IMG/VR virus record: IMGVR_UViG_3300037558_000256
Coordinates: 1-27,088 of that record
Length of the DNA stretch: 27,088 bases
Origin: a virus
Strand: one strand, 5' to 3'
This document shows positions 8,901-15,728 of this stretch, piece by piece (the first letter of the stretch is position 1; each line of letters opens with the position of its first letter). The position numbers and the translations under genes were made by a program. The notes beneath the pieces are model-generated. The model saw only the letters and a program-made list of their open reading frames with translations. It was not told the origin of the DNA and did no database searches.

Positions 8901-11900
8901 TAATGTAAAACTTGTGGATATGTTTGCTGTACTGGCTGATGTGATTCTACCTTTGGCATCTATAGCAAGAACTGGTATAGCTGTGGCACTTCCATAACTT
9001 GCTGCACTTACACCTGAGTCTGCTAAAACATAGTCTATTGTTCCATCTGAGTCTTGATAAGTTACAGTTATACCTGTTTCAGTATTTGAGGAAACCATAG
9101 CACCAACTGTATCTTGTACTACTTCGGTTAAATCTATATTAGCTGTTCCGTCAAAGCTTACTCCGTGAATAGTACGGGCATTGGCTAAAGCTGTAGCTGT
9201 AGCTGATAAAGCGACTGCTATGTTTGCAGTTCCATCAAAAGAAGTACCGCCAATAGTTCTTGCAGTTTCTAATGCGGTAGCTGTTGCTGAATTACCAGTT
9301 GTGTCCTGATTTAAAGTACCTACGACTACATCAATAGTATTGTCAGAATCTTGGTATGTAACTGTTATTCCTGTCTCTGTATTGGAGCTAAACATTGCTC
9401 CAACTGTATCGCTTATAACCTCAGATAAATCTATGTTCGCAGAACCATCAAAGCTGACACCATGTATCGTTCTTGCTGTTGCTAATGCTGTTGCAGTAGA
9501 TGAATTGCCTGTTACATCTCCTGTAATGTTTCCTACAAATGATGATGCTGCAAAGACTTTGTTTGAAGTCAGTCTACTGTTTCCGTTATCCCATGTAATG
9601 GTAGGTTTACTAGAAGAAGCACCAAACTCTATACCTGCGCCATTGGTATTAGCTAAACTTGTAGCACCTTTTGCTACTCTGATTGTTGCATCCTCTACAT
9701 CTAAAGTTGCAGTATTTAAGGTTACTGTATCTCCGTTGACTGTTAGATCACCTGTCACTATCAGATCATTGCCTATGGTCACGTCATCAGGCAGAGCAAA
9801 GGTTATGGCATTGTTGCTTACTGTAGTTGTGATCTCGTTAGACGTACCTGTGAATGTAAGTGTCTCGCCAGTATTAAATGTATCGTTAGAACCACTATCT
9901 GCTGCTAATGTAAAACTTGTGGCTATGTTGTTTGTTGAAACCGCAGTTACCAGACCTTTAGCGTTTACAGTTATGGCAGGTATAGCTGTAGCACTACCAA
10001 AAGAGCCTACATTGGAATTTACTGTGTCTAGTGTTGTGGTTATAGAAACATTGCCTAGATTAGTCATGGTGGCACTACCATCTATGTCACCTGCTATGGT
10101 TATAGTAGGATCGTTGACGTTGAAGTCTAAAGTACCATCTCCGTCCTCATAAGTGACCGCTATGCCTGATTCTGTGTTGCTTGACACCATAGCACCAACA
10201 ATGTCCTGTACTCTCTCTGTGGTGTGATATAGGTTAGAAGAACCTTCTGTCAGATCGTCTGTGTCAAAGCCTGTAAGGTTTCTGGTATCAAAGTTGACTC
10301 GGTTACCCATAAGGGCATGAGCAGAGCATTGATAAAATAAGACTGTAGGTGTGGCTGCTGTAGCCTTAATCTCTGTATAAGCCCCTGCGCTACCTGCTGT
10401 GCCATTGGTTGTTACCCCTGTTGTATAAGCTGTAGTCTTGTCTGACTCATAATAGAATCTAAGAGGGTGTCCACCATTAGAACTATCTGCTTGGTCAAAC
10501 CTATAAGTAGTGTCAGGTGTAAGCGTTAGATAAGGAGACTCTACTCCATCCAGTACATAAGCACTTGAACTGCCACCATCGTACGGATGCTCACTTGTCT
10601 TACTGGCTACTGTTACTGTAACTGTCTGTGTAGTGGATTCGCTTGGTGCTGTACTTAATGTTCCTGAAAACTCAGGGTCACTTATTGTAGGATTAGTTAT
10701 TGTTTTGTTGGTAAGTGTTTCTGTAACAGCAGAAGTGTCTACCACCAAATCAATCGTGCCATCACCATCTTCATAAGTTACAGTGATGTTAGTTTCAGTA
10801 TTGCTACCGAACATAGCACCTACTGTGTCCTGTATTACTTCACTAAGGTCTATGTTGGCTGTTCCGTCAAAAGACACACCATGTATGGTTCTTGAGGTCT
10901 CAAGGGCAGTTGCGGTAGCTGCATTTCCTGAAGTATCTTGGTTAAGAGTACCGATAACTAAATCTATAGTTCCGTCCCCATCCTCATAAGTTACAGTGAT
11001 ATTAGTCTCTGTGTTAGAGCTGAACATTGCACCGACTGTATCTTGTACAACCTCTGTCAGATCAATATCTGAAGTACCATCAAAACTTACACCATGAATA
11101 GTACGAGCTGTTGCCAAGGCGGTAGCTGTACCTGCCAAACCTGTTGTATCTTGATTAAGTGTTCCTATCACTAGATCAATAGTTCCATCGCTATCTTGAT
11201 AGGTGACTGTAATGTTTGTTTCCGTATTGGAGCTGAACATAGCACCAACTAGGTCTTGCACGAACTCAGTATTCAGTCCTACTGTTACTGCTGCTGATTC
11301 AGAACCGCTATTGGCTACATCTATGCCACTGTTTGCTGCAGCTAATGTTGCTACATAGTTACCAGTAGTATCTGTGCCTAAAGCTACAGAATTGGCTGCT
11401 ATGGTGGCTGTAAGAGTGCCATCGGCTAAGTTGGAGAGGGTCACAGAACCGCTTAAGTCTCCTGCTAATGTGATAACTGGTGATTTATTAATCGTAGTCC
11501 CAGACGAAATATCACCTCCGTTTATATCAACAGTATTGAGGACAGGAGCTGTTAGTGTTTTGTTGGTCAGTGTCTGTGACCCAGAGAGTGTTGTGACAGT
11601 GCTATCTATTGCAAAGGTAACTGTATTACCGCTACCTGTTGTATCTATGCCTGTACCACCAGTAAAGGTCATAGTTTCGCTGTCTAAATCTATGTTTAAA
11701 GCACCGCCTGAGTCTCCTTGAAAGTCAAAGTCTTGTGCTGTTACTTGCGCATCTACATACGCTTTGATTGATTGTTGTGTGGCTAGTTTGACATTACTGT
11801 TACTGCCTAAGTTATCTTCGTCTAATATTCCTGTAACTGTTGCACCACCTGCTGTAAAAAGTAACCCTTTTAACTTAGTGCTTAAAGATGTTGCGTTGCT

Positions 11901-12122
11901 TGATGTGGTAGCAAGCCATCTAGCATTGGCATGGTCATATATAATCGTAGAGCCTGCATCACTAGAACCTACTGTTTCCTCTTCTGTTGTTCTTCCTAGT
12001 AGTGTTGCTGCACCTGCTAGACCTTGTGTTCCTACAGTTATGACACTGATTGCATCTCCATCAGTTACAACAACTTTGTTTATGGTATTTGTACTGGAGG
12101 TTGTGACCTTTGATATAGCCAT
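5061..12122 (-). CDS. Giant fibre protein (2353 aa) with repeats, cupredoxin-like domain and S74 chaperone
   Basis: This gene takes a quarter of the window. Residues 1 to about 260 hold fibre-base modules (ATQQSIKAYVDAQ, TLTNKTLTAPVLN). Seven copies of a VGAMxSSNTExxIxVxY unit follow between about residues 285 and 1370; the first three are spaced exactly 71 residues apart. Residues about 505-610 form a cupredoxin-like domain (His552, Cys599, His602, Met605). A LNILDGVTATAAEINALDG repeat lies near residue 1260. Two TxNGSTTAFTL / GTTLTLDAAP beta domains lie near 1537-1684. After a GIGTTSP turn, the S74 chaperone starts at NASDRRVKQNI (Ser2242) and ends in a coiled coil. The start overlaps the preceding stop (TAATG). 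It is probably a long trimeric virion fibre. Its place next to the capsid genes leaves open whether it sits on the tail or the head. Confidence 0.87.
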   Translation of the reverse strand: MAISKVTTSSTNTINKVVVTDGDAISVITVGTQGLAGAATLLGRTTEEETVGSSDAGSTIIYDHANARWLATTSSNATSLSTKLKGLLFTAGGATVTGILDEDNLGSNSNVKLATQQSIKAYVDAQVTAQDFDFQGDSGGALNIDLDSETMTFTGGTGIDTTGSGNTVTFAIDSTVTTLSGSQTLTNKTLTAPVLNTVDINGGDISSGTTINKSPVITLAGDLSGSVTLSNLADGTLTATIAANSVALGTDTTGNYVATLAAANSGIDVANSGSESAAVTVGLNTEFVQDLVGAMFSSNTETNITVTYQDSDGTIDLVIGTLNQDTTGLAGTATALATARTIHGVSFDGTSDIDLTEVVQDTVGAMFSSNTETNITVTYEDGDGTIDLVIGTLNQDTSGNAATATALETSRTIHGVSFDGTANIDLSEVIQDTVGAMFGSNTETNITVTYEDGDGTIDLVVDTSAVTETLTNKTITNPTISDPEFSGTLSTAPSESTTQTVTVTVASKTSEHPYDGGSSSAYVLDGVESPYLTLTPDTTYRFDQADSSNGGHPLRFYYESDKTTAYTTGVTTNGTAGSAGAYTEIKATAATPTVLFYQCSAHALMGNRVNFDTRNLTGFDTDDLTEGSSNLYHTTERVQDIVGAMVSSNTESGIAVTYEDGDGTLDFNVNDPTITIAGDIDGSATMTNLGNVSITTTLDTVNSNVGSFGSATAIPAITVNAKGLVTAVSTNNIATSFTLAADSGSNDTFNTGETLTFTGTSNEITTTVSNNAITFALPDDVTIGNDLIVTGDLTVNGDTVTLNTATLDVEDATIRVAKGATSLANTNGAGIEFGASSSKPTITWDNGNSRLTSNKVFAASSFVGNITGDVTGNSSTATALATARTIHGVSFDGSANIDLSEVISDTVGAMFSSNTETGITVTYQDSDNTIDVVVGTLNQDTTGNSATATALETARTIGGTSFDGTANIAVALSATATALANARTIHGVSFDGTANIDLTEVVQDTVGAMVSSNTETGITVTYQDSDGTIDYVLADSGVSAASYGSATAIPVLAIDAKGRITSASTANISTSFTLSDGSNTQTVAGGDTLTVAGTSNEVDVAVSATDTVTIGLPNDVTVSNNLTVSGNLVVSGTTTQTGSVVTDNNFTGLSNANSGNSVDFGFYGKYVESTTTKYAGIFYDASTDNTFRLFVDTQTVPSTTVNTGATGYAAANLVIAALTTSEITLGSTAITSTAAELNILDGVTATAAEINALDGITAVVGELNALDLGSTAVGTAIASKAVILDSNKDYTGIRNLTISGELDGATLDISGDADIDGTLEADAITVGGVTLAEVISDTVGAMVSSNTESGITVAYDDSDNTLDFTVGTLNQDTTGTAALATTVTITANNSADETIFPVFVDGASGTQGLETDTGFTYNPSTGLLTATGLAGTLATAAQANVTSVGTLTSLAITGDLAVDTNVFKVDTSNNRVGIKQASPSVGLDVGSVTDAILVAKGTTGQRPTGAAGLFRYNTTLSKFEGYTDAWGEIGGGGTSTFAVNTYTANGSTTAFTLSKAPDSEDNVLVFVEGVFMNPNDFVLNGTTLTLDAAPPNGRKIVVYHVSAAVAGTGVHQNSYTGNGSTTAYTLGVSADSENNTQVYIDGVYQNKATYAISGTTLTFDAAPANSAAIEVMTFTQTNINTFPASGISNLTEVTPVSGDHVMIFDATDNALKKADVKDLMETAVGITSAADAVVMTFDSSENATFAANVEVTGDITGQDDLFLDSDAAVVHLGEDGDVTLTHVADTGILLNSSRQLQFGDSGTYIHQSADGVLDLVADTEIEINATTVDVNGALDVSGNITGTLATAAQTNITSLGTLTALTVDDITINGSTISDGGDLTLDVEGDIILDANGGDISFRDAGTEIGRFTNNSTNFQIYSAVQDVDIQFKGNDNGSTVTALTLDMSAAGRAIFNAGGTFNDHVYFGDNNKLVLGGGDDLQIYHDGSNSYIDDAGTGDLIINATALRPRTDLFVLNNAANNKNQIVAQSGAIKLFYDGAEQLETVSGAVYINNKLGIGTTSPTNKAHIYKAASGRAWSVDGGDVLAIENNDSVALDIRCPDANQGLILFSDASARARGIFGYAHASDYMYISTAGSERMRIDSSGRVAIGNTVASSMFGGASSLVAGDGVGDDGITIYSGNASLGRIHFADGTSGSEIYAGFVAYDHNANEMLLGGKGIGSTIMTLGANGSVGAPGGTNIYNASDRRVKQNISTLSDSLAIVKALNPVKFNWIKDFSKSENDKTLYGFIAQEVQTVFPDAVEDFAAGQTIKAGDVTVDDPLAVREKFLIPVLTKAIQEQQTIIEDLKARIETLEG
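6540..11300 (-). repeat. Internal repeat region of the giant fibre gene
   Basis: Seven related copies of a unit encoding VGAMxSSNTExxIxVxYxDxD lie within the giant fibre gene, near 11230, 11015, 10800, 10190, 9400, 9095 and 8095. Five copies of ARTIHGVSFDG (one degenerate, ARTIGGTSFDG) alternate with them. The first three are in perfect 213-bp register: equivalent bases lie at 11224, 11011 and 10798. Between the fifth and sixth copies an extra half-unit of TATALANARTIHGVSFDG has been inserted. Downstream parts carry other fibre modules rather than this repeat. Confidence 0.8.
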
Positions 12123-12475
12123 TATCTGCTAATGTTCCTCCTGATTGTGTAAGTGCCTTCTAAGATGCGATACACCCTAGATGACCCATCTACTACCTCT
12201 AGATCAAAAACACCATCTCCTGCTGTTAAATTAGCTGTATCGGCTGCTGATATGGATAGGGTTACTGTGCCTGCTGAACCGCCTAGTGTTACACGATTGT
12301 TTGCAGTCGTTAGTGTGAGGACTTCTGATGAACTTTCTGGTGTTTCTCTTAAGTCCATTTCTGCTGACGTATAGCCAGTAAGATTGATTAAACTGTCGCT
12401 AGAGTCCTTTAATGTCAGAGTCTGACCAAAGGTTGCACCCTGCTCTATGATGAAATGATGATAACCTGCACTCAT
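12122..12475 (-). CDS. Small beta-sandwich-like virion protein, fibre-associated
   Basis: This 117-residue protein has an IEQGATFGQTLTLKDSSDS start, then INLTGYTSAEMDLRE, a TLTTANNRVTLGGSAGTVTL segment and a C-terminal GVFDLEVVDG...RVYRILEGTYTI. The ordered pattern (EQGATF, LTGYT, IDLxExx, GxxxYDLE, V.R.LxG) matches a common phage family of small immunoglobulin-like or BppU N-terminus-like proteins that sits beside fibre genes. Its stop overlaps the giant fibre start (TAATG), so the two are probably translated together, and it may be an adaptor or accessory subunit of the fibre. Only a weak AGG-type ribosome site is seen. A biochemical role is not established by the sequence. Confidence 0.7.
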   Translation of the reverse strand: MSAGYHHFIIEQGATFGQTLTLKDSSDSLINLTGYTSAEMDLRETPESSSEVLTLTTANNRVTLGGSAGTVTLSISAADTANLTAGDGVFDLEVVDGSSRVYRILEGTYTIRRNISR

Positions 12476-12583
12476 ATTTATTACCTTTTATCTGCATGGT
12501 GTCTACCATCTTTAGCATCTGCTTAATTAATAATATCACTTGTTAATGTCTTTGACATCAATAAGTGTGGAAGGTACAAGTTT
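12476..12583. other. Intergenic stretch, no gene seen
   Basis: These 108 bases between the 113-residue and 117-residue genes contain only an 11-codon open frame (MSKTLTSDIIN) at the 3' side of the former, with no convincing ribosome site. No hairpin with a T tract was found. Confidence 0.4.
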
Positions 12584-12925
12584 CTACGACTTCTTCTTAG
12601 TCGTTCTTTTCTTAGTTGTTTTTTTAGCGGTTTTTTCAGGCGCTTCTCCACCTTCCCATGCCTCATTGACATCAGGTGTATCAGGATCATCTCCCATAAG
12701 CTGTCCTTTGTCATTTCTTGCTCTTACAGGTTCACCCTCTTCTTCGCTACCACCAGAAACTTTAACTTCCATTGCCCAACCATTCTCAATGAACGTGGAC
12801 ATAATATCTTCTTGCCAACCTTCTTTGGCATCTACTACTTCATCTGCTTGATATAACTTCATGTCAGTGCCATCTTTATTTGCAGATGCAGGTTTGGGAA
12901 CTAAAATCTTATATGTTTTTGACAT
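12584..12925 (-). CDS. Hypothetical virion-region protein with lysine-rich tail
   Basis: This 113-residue protein has AAGGAG six bases before the ATG. The N-terminal part (MSKTYKILVPKPASANKDGT) is followed by a helical stretch ending in FIENGWAMEVKV. A linker RARNDKGQLMGDDPDTPDVN with EAWEGG follows, a motif I have seen in many phage small structural proteins. The last 18 or so residues are almost all Lys, Thr and Arg (KKTTKKRTTKKKS), suggesting nucleic-acid or acidic-surface contact. It lies between the probable decoration protein and the fibre genes. No enzymatic motif is visible, and its function is not known to me. Confidence 0.65.
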   Translation of the reverse strand: MSKTYKILVPKPASANKDGTDMKLYQADEVVDAKEGWQEDIMSTFIENGWAMEVKVSGGSEEEGEPVRARNDKGQLMGDDPDTPDVNEAWEGGEAPEKTAKKTTKKRTTKKKS

Positions 12926-12943
12926 CTTTTTCTCCTTAAGGTA

Positions 12944-12963
12944 GTGGGGGCATACACCCCCAC
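12944..12963. other. Intercistronic GC hairpin without T tract
   Basis: GTGGGGG (12944-12950) pairs perfectly with CCCCCAC (12957-12963) around a six-base loop. It lies between the decoration-protein gene and the next gene, next to the palindrome GCTTAATTAAGC (12971-12982) that includes the upstream stop codon. There is no run of T on either side, so it is unlikely to be a simple intrinsic terminator. It may protect or process the capsid mRNA. Confidence 0.6.
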
Positions 12964-12976
12964 ATTCCTAGCTTAA

Positions 12977-13441
12977 TTAAGCGTTATGTGCTGTAAAAGC
13001 GTTATCACCACTATGTCTAGCACCACTTCTCACAACCATCGCACCAATAGGTGTTCCGTTGGAGTGTGTTCCAGTCTTAGCGAGTACAACTCTTATATAT
13101 CTGCTATTTCCGACATATTCAACACGGAAGATTCCGCCTGCTGAATCAGGATTACCGCCTGCTGTACCATCTAATTTTAAGAAGATACCGCCTGCAGCTA
13201 TAGTTCCATCTACAATGCCTGCTTGAGCAACATCAGTAAAAGTTGAGTTGTCATCAGATTCCTCTAATGATACTTCAAAGTGTACTGAACTGGATAAAGT
13301 GTCACCTTCCGCACCTACGTCAACTAGCACTGTAGCTCTTTCGTAGCCTTGAAGATCAACACCTGTTCCATTAGCTGCAGCAGTTCTAACTGCACTGACG
13401 ATAGAAACAGCAGGATTTATATTATTTGATAGGTCTTGCAT
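12977..13441 (-). CDS. Probable head decoration / stabilisation protein
   Basis: This 154-residue protein follows the major capsid gene by 12 bases, with GGGAG before the ATG. It begins MQDLSNNINPAVSIVSAVRT and has a beta-rich body: RATVLVDVGAEGDTLSSSVH, FEVSLEESDDNSTFTDV, then FRVEYVGNSRYIRVVLAKTG. This is a common pattern for the small protein encoded directly after the HK97-type capsid gene in phages, usually annotated as a hypothetical or head decoration protein. There are no Cys residues and no transmembrane segment. The assignment to decoration is from position and composition, not a recognised motif. Confidence 0.65.
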   Translation of the reverse strand: MQDLSNNINPAVSIVSAVRTAAANGTGVDLQGYERATVLVDVGAEGDTLSSSVHFEVSLEESDDNSTFTDVAQAGIVDGTIAAGGIFLKLDGTAGGNPDSAGGIFRVEYVGNSRYIRVVLAKTGTHSNGTPIGAMVVRSGARHSGDNAFTAHNA

Positions 13442-13453
13442 AATTTACTCCCT

Positions 13454-14671
13454 TTACGCTGATACTTTTTGTTTAACAACAGCTTCGGCTTGAATGACCT
13501 GTCCACCAACTCTTCTTCTTGCAATGTATCTAACATTACCAGATGTAGCTTGTGTGAAAGGGTCTCTCGTTACAGCCAAAGCAACTCTGTCTACAATCAT
13601 GTAGGCTCTTCTGAAGTCACCAAACAATACAGGATATGTTCCTGCACCAACGTCTGGCATATCAGTAGCTTCTACATAAGGGTAGCCTAATATAGTATTA
13701 GGAACACCTGCTTGTAGAGACATACCTGCTTGGAAAACATATTGTCCTGCAGTGTCTTTTAACTTTCTGATAGCTGATAAAGTACCTCTATTAAACATAA
13801 ATGTACCATTTCGGCTGTACTCAGATTTGATGCTGTGAACTAATGTGATCAGACCATCAGCTAGTAATGTACTAGCATGACCTGAAATAGATTCACCAAC
13901 ACTTCCATTGGTTAATAAACCTTCAGGCTTACCAACAGAATCACCGCTTACAAATGCAGTTCCTTCAGCTTTTGCAAATTGCTCTGCGAATTCTGATTGC
14001 ATTTCTGCTTCTAGATCAAAGACAGTATCTTCTAAGTTTTGCTCAGAAATATCTACTAAAGCGTAAAGTTCGTGGGCAGGTAGTTCCTCAAGACCTACTG
14101 TGTAACCAGTAGTTTCGGCTCTAGTGCCACTTTCTGCAACCCATGCTGCTGAGAATTGACCATCACGTTTAGGCACTTGGATTGATCTTTGTCCAGTGCT
14201 TCTTACTCTAGCGATTGAACGAACAGGCGAGATTTCAGTTACTGTTTTCAGTAATTCTCTCACATATTCAGGTGGTGCTAGATATCCACCAGTGTTGTCA
14301 TTGCTGACAGTTAGAGCCTTTTTCTCTGCATCATCAAGACCTTCCAGTCCTTTTCTGCAGTAGGCTTCAAATGCTTCAAGAGTTTCATCAACTTGCTTGG
14401 CTTCATAACCAGAGTTTGGTCTTTTCATGACTGTCTCTAGTTGTTCTACCTGCTCTTTGATTCCTTCTTGAGCTTGCTTGGCTTGTGTGATCTCTTGGTT
14501 GATGTCCTCTAAACCATTCAGCTTTTCTTCAATAGCTTCAAGTTTTGAGTCAACTAAGATATCAACATTTTGCCCTTTTTCTAGTGCTTCTAACTTTTGA
14601 TCGTTTGCTTTTTTAAATTCTTCAAAAGCATGACCAATTTCAGAAACAGCATTTTTTATATCTTCAGACAT
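13454..14671 (-). CDS. Major capsid protein, HK97 fold
   Basis: This 405-residue protein has AAGGAG seven bases before the ATG. Residues 1 to about 110 are a predicted coiled-coil scaffold (delta) domain rich in Glu, Lys and Gln (LEAIEEKLNGLEDINQEITQ). The HK97-fold core begins near residue 120: SNDNTGGYLAPPEYVRELLK, SPVRSIARVRS, the stretch W(V)AESGTRAETT, LPAHELYALVDISEQNLED, and FAKAEGTAFVSGDSVGKPEG. GRRxGG-like C-terminal residues (RRRVGGQVIQAEAVVKQ) complete the family pattern. The delta domain is expected to be removed by the protease encoded just upstream. Its length is close to HK97 gp5 (385 residues). This is a highly confident assignment. Confidence 0.95.
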   Translation of the reverse strand: MSEDIKNAVSEIGHAFEEFKKANDQKLEALEKGQNVDILVDSKLEAIEEKLNGLEDINQEITQAKQAQEGIKEQVEQLETVMKRPNSGYEAKQVDETLEAFEAYCRKGLEGLDDAEKKALTVSNDNTGGYLAPPEYVRELLKTVTEISPVRSIARVRSTGQRSIQVPKRDGQFSAAWVAESGTRAETTGYTVGLEELPAHELYALVDISEQNLEDTVFDLEAEMQSEFAEQFAKAEGTAFVSGDSVGKPEGLLTNGSVGESISGHASTLLADGLITLVHSIKSEYSRNGTFMFNRGTLSAIRKLKDTAGQYVFQAGMSLQAGVPNTILGYPYVEATDMPDVGAGTYPVLFGDFRRAYMIVDRVALAVTRDPFTQATSGNVRYIARRRVGGQVIQAEAVVKQKVSA

Positions 14672-14680
14672 AATTGCTCC

Positions 14681-15685
14681 TTAGAGTTTGGTTATTTTTA
14701 ATGTTAATTGTTTAATGGCTTCTACCACTTCAGCATCAACATCAACCTCTCGCTGAGTAAATGCTTGATTGACAGCTTTTGCTGCAACCTTTGCTTCTGA
14801 ACGAGATAAGTTGAAAGCATCACGCAATCCGTTCTCCCATTCCCTTATGGATATTTCCTCTCCTTTTACCTGACGAACTGTAGCTTTTGGGTTCATAGGA
14901 AAAGTTACAAGGCTTATCTCCATTAAGTCTACCTCTTTAATGATACGCTGACCTTTGCGCTTATCATAAGAAACTTCTTTAGGGTTGACACGAAAGCCTA
15001 TGCTTAGACCATCTAATGCACCCATCTTTAATAATTCGTAAGCATCTCTGCCTGCTGTTGTACCTAGAGCTAATCTTCCCTTAACTCTTAGTCCATGACT
15101 ATCTTCAACTATCTCATCAAACACACCTATAGGCATATCTGATTTGTGTTGATATAAAAGCTTTACACCTTTGTTGCCTCTTTCGGCTAGGCTCTTTGTA
15201 AATGCACCACTCTTGATTACATCATTACCAAGATCAGTATTGTTAAAAACAGAACCATAACCTTCAAATGTACCATCTTGGTTTTCGTCTGCTTTGATTT
15301 CAGAGTGTACTTCTATATAAGACTTAAGTTCAGAGATATTATCTTCGCAATCACAAGCTTCTTTCTTCTTAGGCTTCTTAGGTTTCTTCATACGACCACC
15401 ATAACCATAACCTGACTCTTCATTCTCAAGCTCTTCGCCCGTTAGTCTTGTGTAGTCTGCGTGTGATCCGCAAGGCATAAAGACAATGTTGCCATCATCA
15501 TCGTGCGTGTGTGTTCCAGAACAACCTATTTCTTCAGCTCTTGCTTCAGCTTCTGCTTCAGTAGTAAACACATCCTTGCTTACTTCTCGTTTTAAATCGT
15601 CATTCTGATTAGAATCTTCGTAGGAATCGTACTCGTCTGTACGGACAGCTAAATCAGGCTCATTAGATGTTAATTCACTGCTCAT
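14681..15685 (-). CDS. HK97-family prohead protease with Cys/His-rich N-terminal extension
   Basis: This 334-residue protein is longer than usual for HK97 gp4 (about 225). The Peptidase_U35 domain starts near residue 137: FEGYGSVFNNTDLGNDVIKS, LLYQHKSDMPIGVF (catalytic His180), MGALDGLSIGFRV (catalytic Ser228) and LMEISLVTFPMNPKA. It matures the capsid by cleaving the delta domain. An N-terminal extension (residues 40-90) contains EIGCSGTHTHDDDGNIVFMP and CGSHADY, with Cys55, His59, His61, Cys72 and His75 as possible metal ligands, and then a basic GYGYGGRMKKPKKPKKKEA linker. TTGGAGA seven bases before the ATG supports the start. It lies between the Mu F gene and the capsid gene, as expected. 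Confidence 0.92.
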   Translation of the reverse strand: MSSELTSNEPDLAVRTDEYDSYEDSNQNDDLKREVSKDVFTTEAEAEARAEEIGCSGTHTHDDDGNIVFMPCGSHADYTRLTGEELENEESGYGYGGRMKKPKKPKKKEACDCEDNISELKSYIEVHSEIKADENQDGTFEGYGSVFNNTDLGNDVIKSGAFTKSLAERGNKGVKLLYQHKSDMPIGVFDEIVEDSHGLRVKGRLALGTTAGRDAYELLKMGALDGLSIGFRVNPKEVSYDKRKGQRIIKEVDLMEISLVTFPMNPKATVRQVKGEEISIREWENGLRDAFNLSRSEAKVAAKAVNQAFTQREVDVDAEVVEAIKQLTLKITKL

Positions 15686-15728
15686 AGTGCTATCTCCAAA
15701 TTTATCCCTATATATAGTAGCTTAATGA

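Noticed and set aside
9340-10152. Long plus-strand open frame of 270 codons inside the giant fibre gene
   Set aside because: It is antisense to the fibre repeats. Its long hydrophobic Val/Ser/Leu stretches mirror Thr/Asp/Ala-rich codons of the fibre, it has no ribosome site, and many similar antisense frames exist along the same gene.
12523-12714. Minus-strand open frame of 63 codons around the 113-residue gene
   Set aside because: Shadow of the acidic and Lys-rich 113-residue gene, which has a good ribosome site. The last codons reach into the gap without any supporting signal.
15691-15720. TATATATA-like promoter upstream of the protease gene
   Set aside because: The gap is only 43 bases and the best -35 and -10 match is weak (TTGTGT, 17 bases, TACTAT). 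An internal promoter for the protease and capsid genes is possible but not supported enough to list.
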